The notes: a model not told the origin generated them from the letters alone. A stretch of DNA of 15,954 bases from an archaeon (GCA_018830205.1 JAHJSX010000024.1:1-15954), one strand, 5' to 3'. Shown: positions 7,301 to 15,021, counted from the stretch's first letter. Numbers and translations are program-made.

Positions 7301-7318
7301 CCCAAAAGTAATATATTA
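7301..7318 (+). promoter_or_regulatory. BRE/TATA promoter of the tubulin-like operon
   Basis: CCCAAAAG (BRE-like) precedes TAATATATTA. The TATA centre at about 7313 puts the start of transcription near 7339, so this message has a leader of about 25 bases with a GGTGAT ribosome binding site (7356-7361). This differs from the leaderless or near-leaderless surface genes nearby. An imperfect dyad (TAGG-TT-CCTA core, 7287-7296) lies just upstream. Confidence 0.55.
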
Positions 7319-7364
7319 GTAGAGATTGCTGTATTAATAGCGCAACAGGAAATTTGGTGATATC

Positions 7365-8597
7365 ATGCCTTATACGTTTATTGGTGTTGGACAGTGCGGC
7401 GGAGGGATAATAGATGCCGCATTTTATGACAAAAACATGTTCAAGGTAGCGGTGCCCATAGCTGTGAACTCCGCCACAATGGACCTGCAGACCATGAAGA
7501 ACCTTGGCAGGGAGTACTGGGTGGGCATGTCGAGGGACAGGGGGTTCATAGACGGAAAAATGGAGGGATTCGAACACTTCGTAAGCGGAGGGTACGGCAA
7601 AAACAGAGCCAAGGCCCACGAGGACGCCTCAGCTCACGAGCACACTATAAGGGACATGATAATCGAGAGGGCCAGGGTCAAGGGCACAAAGGACCAGGAG
7701 GTTGGCATCCCGGTCGCGTTTGTCGTATTTTCTTTAGGGGGTGGCACCGGCAGCGGCGCAAGCCCTGTAATAGCAAAGGTGCTAAAAGAGATGGGGATAC
7801 CGGTGATTGCGGTTGTTGTTCTGCCCGCAACCCACGAGGGGGGGCTTACTGCAAAGAACGCAGTTGAGAGCCTGAACATCCTTACAAATTACGTGGATTC
7901 AATAGTGCTTGTTGACAACCAGAAGATTGCATACGCAGAGAGCACCGAAACGCTGTTCCAGAATTATAATGAATACGTTGCCAGGTGCCTTAGGGACATT
8001 GTCATAGGCACTGCACTTGAAAGAATCAACCCTGCGGACTTCGAGGGTTATGCCCCTGTGATTGACCTTAAAGACATGATAGCCGCATCATCCTTTACTT
8101 CAAGAAAGAAGCAGCTCCCTGGTTTTGCATGCCTTGGAAGAGCAAGCGAGAAGACAAGGGATCTCCTGCATTATATACTGCCAATAAGGGGGCATAAAGA
8201 AGTAGACGTGGTAAGCCTTCTTTACAGGTCCTTTATGAAACTTACACTTGAGGACATAAGGGCAGAGGATTCTGAAAAGAACCTCGTTCTTCTGCGAATT
8301 CCTCCAGTATACCTGACGAAAGCCGGCAGGGTCAATACAGGCATGGCTAAAAAAGTCATGGAAGAGCGCTCAAGGCTTGCAGAAACTCATTTTGGCGTGG
8401 GGCTGACAAAGCGGAACCTTGCAACGGCAACAGTCCTGCTCACATACAGGCCCAACCAGCTTTCAAGGCTGCGGGATTTAAGCCAGCTTGCCGGTGAGTA
8501 TACAGATGTATCATTGAAAGTGCTCGAAGAGTATGAAAAAGACTTTGCAGTAGAATCGAATGAGTACCGGGAAGAAACAGGCGAGGGGTCCGAATGA
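7365..8597 (+). CDS. Tubulin/FtsZ-superfamily GTPase, first paralogue of the operon
   Basis: 410 residues. The Rossmann-type GTP-binding core is readable. The N-terminal loop FIGVGQCGGGIIDA (5-18) has the GQCG of tubulins; NSATMDL (35-41) fits the T2 loop; GGYGKN (75-80) fits T3; and the signature GGGTGSG (125-131) binds phosphate. VLVDNQ (181-186) matches the tubulin/FtsZ segment ahead of the guanine-contacting helix. IDLKD (233-237) fits the T7 loop, with acidic residues where FtsZ has the two aspartates that trigger GTP hydrolysis in the neighbouring subunit. All needed parts for GTP-dependent polymerisation appear present. It does not read like ordinary FtsZ or CetZ: the T7 asparagine is missing and the C-terminus lacks an FtsZ-type tail. 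The start is set by GGTGAT at 7356-7361. The stop overlaps the next start (ATGA). It may belong to one of the lesser FtsZ-like families described by Makarova and Koonin in 2010, but I cannot assign it. Confidence 0.9.
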   Translation: MPYTFIGVGQCGGGIIDAAFYDKNMFKVAVPIAVNSATMDLQTMKNLGREYWVGMSRDRGFIDGKMEGFEHFVSGGYGKNRAKAHEDASAHEHTIRDMIIERARVKGTKDQEVGIPVAFVVFSLGGGTGSGASPVIAKVLKEMGIPVIAVVVLPATHEGGLTAKNAVESLNILTNYVDSIVLVDNQKIAYAESTETLFQNYNEYVARCLRDIVIGTALERINPADFEGYAPVIDLKDMIAASSFTSRKKQLPGFACLGRASEKTRDLLHYILPIRGHKEVDVVSLLYRSFMKLTLEDIRAEDSEKNLVLLRIPPVYLTKAGRVNTGMAKKVMEERSRLAETHFGVGLTKRNLATATVLLTYRPNQLSRLRDLSQLAGEYTDVSLKVLEEYEKDFAVESNEYREETGEGSE

Positions 8598-9988
8598 ACG
8601 AGTATCTTGTCACTGCTCTTGCAATCCTGATTAGCATTGGAATCGGGTTTTTCCTGTTACTCGAATTTGGCGTTTCCTGGGTCGGATACTTTGTAATAGC
8701 GGTGATATCACTTTCAATTATCGGGAGTTATTTCTATGCCTGGTGGAAAACCCAGAGCGACAAGACTGTAAGCAAGCTCAAGGTTGAGATACTTGTAAAA
8801 ATGAAAAATGAACTTCTTGATATGGAGAAGGTTGTATCAAGCGCTGAAAACCTCATGGAGACTGCTTCATACAAACAAGACATCACCCTTTTGGTTAACA
8901 ACCTAATAAAATTGAAATTCTACAACAAAGAACTCAAACTTAGCCCTGGCGTTGAGAAGTACACACTTACCTTTGTCGAGCAGCAGGGCAGGATGACTGA
9001 ACAGAAGCTCAGGACCCTCGGGGCAATGGCCGCAGGCAGTTACAGACCGAAGCTGGATGAGTACATAGACAGCCTGCGGTCAAAGCTTGAACGGCTTCTT
9101 GAAGCAGGATATGACATTGGGCGCGACCTTGATTCATTTAACGCAGCTGCAACAAAGCCGTCTAAAAGCCTGAGAGACCTTGTGGGAAAGAAAGAGGATT
9201 TAGACGGGGCTATGATAAAAACGCTTGAAAAATGCGTTGGCGAGGCAACACGCCTTGCAACAACGAGCAAGGATTTCGGGGATACAGCAAACGTAGAAAA
9301 GGAAGTAAAAGACATTGACCAGAGCAATTTCGAATCAACTGTTTCTCATCTTGTGACCGCAAGGGAAGGCATTAAGGGAATACTAAATGATACCTTTGTA
9401 AGCCAGCACCAAAAATTAACGCTGAACGTCAAAAGAGCCCAGGCAATCATGGCGAGCGAGAACGTTGGCGCCCAGAAACGAAGGGACATAGACGAAATGA
9501 GAAAGGCGCTTGGGTCAATGGATGACCCCGGACGAATCCAGGAACTAAAGGACCTCGAGGTGCAGTTTAAAACATTCACAACAAACGCAATTGAAGACAT
9601 TCATTCAAAGATTCAAAAGATGGAGAAAAACATCGAGTTTCACAAGCCCGATGAGAGAATCTGGACACTAAATGCGGAAATCCCAGCACTCGTTGAGCAT
9701 GTTGACATCTCCAAAAAAATAGATGAGTTCTCAAAAGATGCTATAAATGCCCTCCATGCCCTCGTAGTGCAGCTGGACATAGACGAGGCATTCATGAAAA
9801 TTATTGAGAACTATCAAAAGATTGAGCCGCTAATCAAAAGAAAGCTTGAAGAGAGCGGAAAAGTAACTGAAGATGACCTCAAGGTAAAATACGTAGAGAA
9901 ATTCATGCTTCTTTACAGCCTTAAAAATCCAGAAACCAAGTTCAAGGAAAATAAGCTCACATCGCCAAAAAAGGCCAAAAAACGATAA
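8594..9988 (+). CDS. Two-TM membrane protein with long cytoplasmic coiled coil; candidate filament anchor
   Basis: 464 residues. Two hydrophobic helices (about 5-23 and 28-50) are joined by a very short turn, so both ends should face the same side. The lysine-rich stretch after helix 2 points to the cytoplasm. Residues about 55-380 are charged and helical, with several long coiled-coil segments. A more compact helical end (about 385-450) finishes in a basic tail, SPKKAKKR. There are no enzyme motifs. The ATG at 8594 overlaps the upstream stop by four bases and is preceded by GAGGGG; the stop at 9986-9988 is one base before the next ATG. This coupling implies a fixed supply with both tubulin-like proteins. 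By analogy with EzrA or ZipA, membrane proteins that hold FtsZ filaments, it may tether the polymer. That is an analogy of layout; I see no sequence homology to either. Confidence 0.85.
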   Translation: MNEYLVTALAILISIGIGFFLLLEFGVSWVGYFVIAVISLSIIGSYFYAWWKTQSDKTVSKLKVEILVKMKNELLDMEKVVSSAENLMETASYKQDITLLVNNLIKLKFYNKELKLSPGVEKYTLTFVEQQGRMTEQKLRTLGAMAAGSYRPKLDEYIDSLRSKLERLLEAGYDIGRDLDSFNAAATKPSKSLRDLVGKKEDLDGAMIKTLEKCVGEATRLATTSKDFGDTANVEKEVKDIDQSNFESTVSHLVTAREGIKGILNDTFVSQHQKLTLNVKRAQAIMASENVGAQKRRDIDEMRKALGSMDDPGRIQELKDLEVQFKTFTTNAIEDIHSKIQKMEKNIEFHKPDERIWTLNAEIPALVEHVDISKKIDEFSKDAINALHALVVQLDIDEAFMKIIENYQKIEPLIKRKLEESGKVTEDDLKVKYVEKFMLLYSLKNPETKFKENKLTSPKKAKKR

Positions 9989-9989
9989 G

Positions 9990-11336
9990 ATGACGGACGT
10001 AGATATAGATTCAACGAGATGGAGCATCATTGCTTCAGGCGAGGGTGCAAATAGAATTTCGTTTTTATACTATGCCCTGCATAAAAATCCCGCTATAGGT
10101 GACAGAGTACTGCTTTTGAACACAACCACCGCTGACGTAAAGCCTGAGAAGACATTTGAATATATGCTCACCCGTGACCCGAACTTCCAGGAAGTGTTCG
10201 ATAGCGTGAAAAGAGACAAAATATGCATCTTTGGCAAATCACCATCCGGCGCAGGCAACAACTGGAAGGTTGGGGAAAACGAGGCAAGGGAGGACTTTGA
10301 TACAATCAGGAGATATATCTCAAATCTCAGGCTAAGCGGCAGGGACGTGATATTTTGCCTGACAACACTTGGCGGAGGCACGGGAAACGGCTCGCTGCCA
10401 TACCTGATAAACAAGATAAAAAGTGAACGGGGTCTTGCATCAGTTGGCGAGAACAGTTTTATGGCGCTTGGCATCATACCCTATGATTTTGAGCCTGCCC
10501 AGAGATTTTTCAATACAGTATGCGGGATAACCCGGCTTTTGAAATATGGGAAGGAGGGCAAGCAAAATGCGGACATGCTGCTTCTGGTTGACAACTCCCA
10601 GGTGGAAAAACTGCTTGGCATCACCGAATCATCAACAACAGAAAGGTATTACAGGATAAATGAGGAGATAATAAACGTAGTTGATATGATGATTGCACCA
10701 GGGGGGAAAGGTGCGAAATCAACGATTGACGTTGCAGATTACTACCAGCTTCCATCAAACATTGGCACTTACCATTTCACGCCGTGCATGAGCGTAGGCA
10801 ACGACCCTGAAATCTTTGGAATAGATACAGCCCTTGATACGGCAGTTGACAGGCCCATGACACCCATAGACCCAAAAACCGCTACAATGGCATATATAAT
10901 AGCAGTTGCACCGCAAAAATACGTGGACGACGGCACGTTCTCCCAGGAGGACTTTGAGGAAATCAGCCGGAAATGGGCCATCAAAAACATGGCAGGATCA
11001 AGAGGGGGAATCCTTCGGTACTCAAGCCTTATCGCAAGCGATGAGTCCAAAACCCTTGACGTAATGGTGCTTCTTGGCGGCTTCAGCCTCGAGAAGATAA
11101 TCTCCAACTCGCTTCAGAAATACTATGATTTCAGGGAGAGCCTTGAAGTAAGAAGCGGCGAGGCAGAGCTTGCCGATGACGCCGACCCAAGAATAAGGGT
11201 AAAAATAAACATGAAGGACATAGACACAATCGAGGACAGGATAAAGAGCTACATTGCCCTTACCGAAGAGAAAATAAAACAGCTCAAAAAGAAGGAAATC
11301 GACATGGAAAAGGAACTGAAGGATTGGGGCTTTTGA
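9990..11336 (+). CDS. Tubulin/FtsZ-superfamily protein, second divergent paralogue
   Basis: 448 residues. GGGTGNG (128-134), within TTLGGGTGNGSLPYLI, is the tubulin/FtsZ signature. GAGNN..VGENEA (87-99) resembles the FtsZ T3 loop (GAGANPEVG-type). LLLVDNSQ (197-204) matches the same element in the first paralogue, and IDVAD (246-250) fits the T7 loop. The first nucleotide loop is changed: ASGEGANRI (15-23) stands where GxGQxG is normal, so the glutamine and some glycines are lost. Large insertions and a C-terminal coiled-coil-like helix (about 402-445, rich in K and E) make it longer than the first paralogue. The two share little outside the motifs. It starts one base after the membrane gene without a clear ribosome binding site, so it probably depends on ribosomes arriving from that gene. 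It ends 3 bases from dys, tail to tail. GTP binding is likely; hydrolysis is less certain. Confidence 0.85.
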   Translation: MTDVDIDSTRWSIIASGEGANRISFLYYALHKNPAIGDRVLLLNTTTADVKPEKTFEYMLTRDPNFQEVFDSVKRDKICIFGKSPSGAGNNWKVGENEAREDFDTIRRYISNLRLSGRDVIFCLTTLGGGTGNGSLPYLINKIKSERGLASVGENSFMALGIIPYDFEPAQRFFNTVCGITRLLKYGKEGKQNADMLLLVDNSQVEKLLGITESSTTERYYRINEEIINVVDMMIAPGGKGAKSTIDVADYYQLPSNIGTYHFTPCMSVGNDPEIFGIDTALDTAVDRPMTPIDPKTATMAYIIAVAPQKYVDDGTFSQEDFEEISRKWAIKNMAGSRGGILRYSSLIASDESKTLDVMVLLGGFSLEKIISNSLQKYYDFRESLEVRSGEAELADDADPRIRVKINMKDIDTIEDRIKSYIALTEEKIKQLKKKEIDMEKELKDWGF

Positions 11337-11339
11337 TTC

Positions 11340-12338
11340 CTAAAATATAGAGTTCCAATCAATCTTCTTTCTTTTAATTGTATACTTTTCAGAAAGCGCA
11401 TGTGCGACTATCGGCAGCGCAATCGTTGCATCTACAAAGACCTGCACCATTTTTGCGACAGTTGAAATCTTGCCCCATGATACCGCCTCCTCAAATGTGC
11501 AGCCGCTAAGGCCTCCCCAGTGCGGGGCGTCTGTCGTGAACTGTATCGCGTAGTCATGCCCCTTGACGCCAGAACCAGATATTGAGGCCGCGACCTCGGT
11601 CTGCTGGATGAAGTTCTTTGGCACGCCCCCGCCCACATAAACAACACCTGTTTTCTTTGACTTTTCTACCATGAGCGTTATCTCATCAACGTCCTTTATC
11701 ACGTCAAGCGGCAGGGGATTGCCGGCCCTTCTTGCAAGCATCAGCCCGATGCCAATTGAGCTGTCGGCAATCGTTGGCACAAAAACAGGGAGGCCTGTTT
11801 CATAAGCGCTTACTATTATAGAGTCCTTGTCACCTTTCTTGGAGATTTCTTCGCCAAGAATGTGAACGAACTCTCTTGTTGAATATTCTTTACCTTCGAG
11901 CCCTCCTGCAAAATCGCCGATAAACCGGTCGATATCCCTGAACCGCTCCTCCTCTGCAAAGACATCGTATATCCTGTCCACGCCGCACTTGTAAAGCTCG
12001 TGGTCGTCTGCCTCATGCGAGCCAACGTAGTGATGCCCTCCAAGCGCTTCGTGGATGTCGTGGAACAGGTTCGCGCCTGTTGTCACAAGGCAGTCTATGT
12101 ACCGTTCGCGTATCATATGGGCGATGATTTTCCGCATCCCTGCAGGCACCATTGCTCCTGACAGGCCCAAAAATATGGTCATGTCTTCTTCAATTAGCAT
12201 AGCATTCCAGGACTGTACCGCCTGCGCAAGCTTTCGCCCCTGGAACCCCGTCTTCAGCATGGCATCCGTTAGCTCAGAAATCTTCCTTGGCCTGACATCA
12301 ACAGGCTCGGTCGGCTCACTTAGATATTTGTGCTTCAT
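11340..12338 (-). CDS. dys: Deoxyhypusine synthase
   Basis: 332 residues, the usual family length. The enzyme moves the aminobutyl group of spermidine, using NAD, onto a lysine of translation factor aIF5A, the first step of hypusine formation, in the cytoplasm. VTTGANLFHDIHEALG (85-100) and SWNAM are family signatures. GGGVPKN (236-242) carries the catalytic lysine, Lys241, which forms the enzyme-imine intermediate. HWGGLSG followed by EEAVSWGKI closes the active site. The gene begins five bases after the argC stop, so both are probably on one message. No close-up ribosome binding site stands out. argC and dys share no direct pathway except a distant one: arginine feeds polyamine synthesis, which provides the spermidine. 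Confidence 0.95.
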   Translation of the reverse strand: MKHKYLSEPTEPVDVRPRKISELTDAMLKTGFQGRKLAQAVQSWNAMLIEEDMTIFLGLSGAMVPAGMRKIIAHMIRERYIDCLVTTGANLFHDIHEALGGHHYVGSHEADDHELYKCGVDRIYDVFAEEERFRDIDRFIGDFAGGLEGKEYSTREFVHILGEEISKKGDKDSIIVSAYETGLPVFVPTIADSSIGIGLMLARRAGNPLPLDVIKDVDEITLMVEKSKKTGVVYVGGGVPKNFIQQTEVAASISGSGVKGHDYAIQFTTDAPHWGGLSGCTFEEAVSWGKISTVAKMVQVFVDATIALPIVAHALSEKYTIKRKKIDWNSIF

Positions 12339-12343
12339 TTTCT

Positions 12344-13375
12344 CTATGGGTGGATTCCAATGCTTTTTAGCCCCTCGGTCTCATCAAAGCCCATCATTAT
12401 GTTCATGTTCTGGACTGCCTGGCCGCTGGCCCCCTTTACGAGGTTGTCAATCACTGACACGATGACTGCCCTTTTCCTATCATAATCTACCTCAAAGCTG
12501 CCTATGTCGGCGTAGTTTGTACCTCTTACGGCGCTCATCCTTGGGATAACACCAGCTCCAAGGACCCTTACAAAAGGCTCGCCAGTGTAAAAATCCTCAT
12601 ATATGCTGTGTATATCATCAGTTGATACATCACGCTCCAAAAACACATGTATCGTGCTTGAAAGCCCCCTGATTACAGGCACTATATGCGGCACGAATGA
12701 TACCTTGACTCCTTCTTTCAGGAGATTTAGCTCCTGCTCTATCTCTGGCATATGCTGGTGGGACGTGACCTTGTATGCACTAACACTATCTGCCGCCATC
12801 GTGTAATGGGTCGCAGGTTTAGGTGTTGCTCCTGCGCCAGAAATTCCGCTTTTTGAGTCAACCACAATTTTCTCAAGGTCTATGAGGTCCTCTGAAACAA
12901 GGGGCGCAAGGCCAAGTATCGCACTTGTAGGATAGCACCCTGGATTGGCCACAAGCTCTGCTTCCTTTATCTTGGTCCTGTGAAGCTCGGGCAGGCCGTA
13001 GACTGCTTTTATGTCATGCGCAGTGTGCTTCTTATCATAATATTTCTCGTATGTCGCTATATCGTTGAACCTGAAGTCACCGCTTAGGTCAACTACTTTT
13101 ACGCCGGACTTTACAAGTTCAGGCACGATGTCCATTGAAGTCCCGTGCGGCGTTGCACAGAATACAAAATCTGACTTCTTCGCAACCTCTGATACCGTCA
13201 TGTTTTCAAATTTTAAATCAATTATTCCGCGAAGATTTTGGTTAACAAGGGAAACGTCCTTGCCTTCATACCTCCTCGAAGTAGCACATACTACTTCACA
13301 TTCCCTGTGACCTGCCAAAATTCTAAGCAGTTCCGAGCCAGTGTAGCCCGACGCCCCGATAATTCCTACTTTCAT
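12344..13375 (-). CDS. argC: N-acetyl-gamma-glutamyl-phosphate reductase
   Basis: 343 residues from the ATG at 13375. A longer frame to 13420 exists, but its extra residues precede the nucleotide-binding start and overlap the promoter. The enzyme reduces N-acetylglutamyl phosphate to the semialdehyde with NADPH, the third step of arginine (ornithine) synthesis. MKVGIIGASGYTGSELLR (1-18) is the dinucleotide-binding loop. NPGCYPTS holds the catalytic cysteine and HQHMPEIEQE the catalytic histidine. In some archaea the homologue also works, or only works, on the LysW-bound lysine precursor; no lysW or other arg gene lies in the window to decide. The promoter region of 77 bases is shared with the divergent aminotransferase gene. 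Confidence 0.93.
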   Translation of the reverse strand: MKVGIIGASGYTGSELLRILAGHRECEVVCATSRRYEGKDVSLVNQNLRGIIDLKFENMTVSEVAKKSDFVFCATPHGTSMDIVPELVKSGVKVVDLSGDFRFNDIATYEKYYDKKHTAHDIKAVYGLPELHRTKIKEAELVANPGCYPTSAILGLAPLVSEDLIDLEKIVVDSKSGISGAGATPKPATHYTMAADSVSAYKVTSHQHMPEIEQELNLLKEGVKVSFVPHIVPVIRGLSSTIHVFLERDVSTDDIHSIYEDFYTGEPFVRVLGAGVIPRMSAVRGTNYADIGSFEVDYDRKRAVIVSVIDNLVKGASGQAVQNMNIMMGFDETEGLKSIGIHP

Positions 13376-13400
13376 CAATTGATAGTTTCGTAAGTTTGCA

Positions 13401-13409
13401 GATAAATCT
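13401..13409 (-). promoter_or_regulatory. Putative TATA box of the argC-dys operon
   Basis: The minus strand reads AGATTTATC after GCAAA, centred about 30 bases before the ATG at 13375. This predicts a start site within a few bases of the codon and no ribosome binding site, which fits the absence of one. Confidence 0.5.
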
Positions 13410-13412
13410 TTT

Positions 13413-13428
13413 GCAAACATATTTATTT
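13413..13428 (+). promoter_or_regulatory. BRE/TATA promoter of the aminotransferase gene
   Basis: GCAAAC followed by ATATTTATTT, centred about 29 bases before the ATG at 13453. The placement supports that ATG rather than the in-frame ATG at 13396, which lies upstream of the TATA box and could not be in the message. Confidence 0.6.
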
Positions 13429-13452
13429 GAATTCAATGTCATAGGTAGAGTT

Positions 13453-14595
13453 ATGGAGCAACACAAACTGATGATTCCAGGACCGGTAGACTTAACGCCA
13501 GAGGTCCTAAAAGAGACAGGTCGGCCCCCGATGGGGCACAGGACCCCGGATTTTGATGAAATCCTGACCCAGTGCTGGGAGGATTTGAAGTACGTTTACC
13601 AGACAAAAAACGACGTGATACTGATTACCGCATCAGGCACCGCTGCAATGGACGCCGCTGTTGCGAGCACAATAGAGGAGGGCGACGAATTCGTTTGTAT
13701 TGGCTCCGGCAAGTTCGGCGAGCGATTTTCTCTGATTGTAAAGAGCTACGGAGGGATTGCAAAGGACGTACCGGTCGAGTGGGGAAAGACGTTCGATGTG
13801 GACGCCGTCGAAAAAGTTGTGGCCAAGAGCAATGCAAAGGCCATCACACTTACGCACAATGAGACCTCAACAGGCGTAGTCCACGATGCCGAATCAATCG
13901 GAAAGATTGCAAAAGAGCACGACTGCCTTTTCATCCTTGATGCCATAACATCCCTCGGCGGCGACGAGGTAAAAACAGATGCGTGGGGAGTTGACATCTG
14001 CACGGGAGGCTCCCAGAAGTGTCTCGCTGCACCCGCGGGGCTATCGACCGTGGCCGTAAGCGAAAAAGCCTGGGAAGTAATCGAAAGCAACCATACGAAA
14101 AATTATTACCTGAACCTGGCATCATACAGAAAATCCCTTAAGAAGAATACTACACCGTTTACGCCGTCAGTAAACCTTATCTACGGGCTTTCAATGGCCC
14201 TGAAACAAATAAGGGAAGAAGGTCTTGAGAACCGGATTAAAAGGCACCGCACCCTTGCGAGGGCCACCAGGGCCGCAGCGCGTGCAATGAACCTGGAGCT
14301 TTTTGCCGACCCAGGTGCCGCTTCAAACACCGTAACAAGCATAAAAAACCCTGAAGGGTTCACAGACGACGGCCTCCGCGGCGAGGTAAAAAGAAAATTC
14401 AACATCTTAATGGCCGGCGGCCAGGAGCACGTCAAGGGAAAGATTTTTAGAATCGGGCACATGGGAAACGTGAGACAGCCGGAGCTTGAATCCGTAATAT
14501 CTGCGCTTGAAACAGTTTTGCATGATGGCGGGCATGACCTCGAAAAAGGAGCCGGTTTAGCGGCGGCACGAGAAGTTTTCAAGGAAACGGGGTAA
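13453..14595 (+). CDS. Class V aminotransferase, alanine/serine-glyoxylate type
   Basis: 380 residues from the ATG at 13453, chosen from the promoter position and because the family begins with an LMIPGPV-like motif, here residues 6-12. It is a PLP enzyme of fold type I. SGTAAMDAA (61-69) binds the cofactor phosphate, Asp163 in ILDAITSLGG holds the pyridine nitrogen, and Lys189 in GGSQKCLAAP forms the Schiff base. The family transfers amino groups between glyoxylate and alanine or serine. In archaea, homologues often serve in serine or glycine metabolism, and the true donor cannot be read from sequence. It has its own promoter, 77 bases from argC on the opposite strand. Confidence 0.9.
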   Translation: MEQHKLMIPGPVDLTPEVLKETGRPPMGHRTPDFDEILTQCWEDLKYVYQTKNDVILITASGTAAMDAAVASTIEEGDEFVCIGSGKFGERFSLIVKSYGGIAKDVPVEWGKTFDVDAVEKVVAKSNAKAITLTHNETSTGVVHDAESIGKIAKEHDCLFILDAITSLGGDEVKTDAWGVDICTGGSQKCLAAPAGLSTVAVSEKAWEVIESNHTKNYYLNLASYRKSLKKNTTPFTPSVNLIYGLSMALKQIREEGLENRIKRHRTLARATRAAARAMNLELFADPGAASNTVTSIKNPEGFTDDGLRGEVKRKFNILMAGGQEHVKGKIFRIGHMGNVRQPELESVISALETVLHDGGHDLEKGAGLAAAREVFKETG

Positions 14596-14596
14596 A

Positions 14597-14606
14597 CTTT
14601 AAAAAG
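14597..14606 (+). promoter_or_regulatory. Possible TATA box for the response regulator gene
   Basis: CTTTAAAAAG lies just after the aminotransferase stop. Its distance of about 42 bases from the ATG at 14644 gives a short leader containing GGTGGAGTGA (14629-14638), a good ribosome binding site. Read-through from the aminotransferase gene is equally possible. Confidence 0.35.
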
Positions 14607-14643
14607 AAGTAAGGAATAAAGTGAATCAGGTGGAGTGAATTAG

Positions 14644-15021
14644 ATGGCCAAGATATTGATTGTCGACGACGAGGAAAAAATCAGGTACATCGTCAGGAAG
14701 ATGCTTGAAGGCGAGGGATACGAGGTGATTGAAGCAGAAGGCGGCAAAGAATGCCTTGAAATTCTGAAGAACGATAGACCGGATCTCATTTTAATGGATG
14801 TCATGATGCCCGAGATGGACGGGTGGGAGACTGCATCGGCGGTGAAAAGGGACGAGAACAACAAAGGCATAATCATCTCCATGCTGACTGTAAAATCTGA
14901 AGACGAAGACAAGATAAAGAGCCTTGATGAGGCAAGCGCTGACTGGCACATCGCAAAGCCCATAAAAAGGGATAAGCTGGTGCAGACGATCGGCTGGCTT
15001 TTGACAAAGCCATTAAAGTAG
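14644..15021 (+). CDS. Single-domain response regulator (CheY-like receiver)
   Basis: 125 residues, a bare receiver domain with no output domain. Asp8 and Asp9 (ILIVDDE) form the acidic pocket, Asp52 in LMDVMMPEMDG is the phosphorylation site, Thr82 is the switch residue, and Lys105 in AKPI completes the set. It should be phosphorylated by a histidine kinase encoded elsewhere and work by contact with a partner. Near the end, ASADWHIAKP replaces the usual AGADDYIxKP; I have the impression that this form occurs in a euryarchaeal subgroup. The next gene starts 15 bases after the stop, so the two may be co-transcribed, but a phospholipase-D-fold partner offers no obvious signalling logic. Confidence 0.92.
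   Translation: MAKILIVDDEEKIRYIVRKMLEGEGYEVIEAEGGKECLEILKNDRPDLILMDVMMPEMDGWETASAVKRDENNKGIIISMLTVKSEDEDKIKSLDEASADWHIAKPIKRDKLVQTIGWLLTKPLK

Noticed and set aside
7365..11336. The two GTPases as ordinary FtsZ1/FtsZ2 division genes
   Set aside because: The paralogues are too unlike each other, the second lacks the normal first glycine loop, both lack the FtsZ T7 asparagine, and a coiled-coil membrane gene lies between them.
12055..12465. Plus-strand frame across the argC-dys junction
   Set aside because: It is a shadow of two well-recognised minus-strand enzymes with conserved catalytic residues.
13376..13420. Longer N-terminus for argC
   Set aside because: The extra 15 residues stand before the nucleotide-binding start MKVGIIGASG and overlap the likely promoter.
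13396..13452. Upstream in-frame ATG for the aminotransferase
   Set aside because: It precedes the TATA box (13419-13428), and the added residues come before the family's usual first motif.
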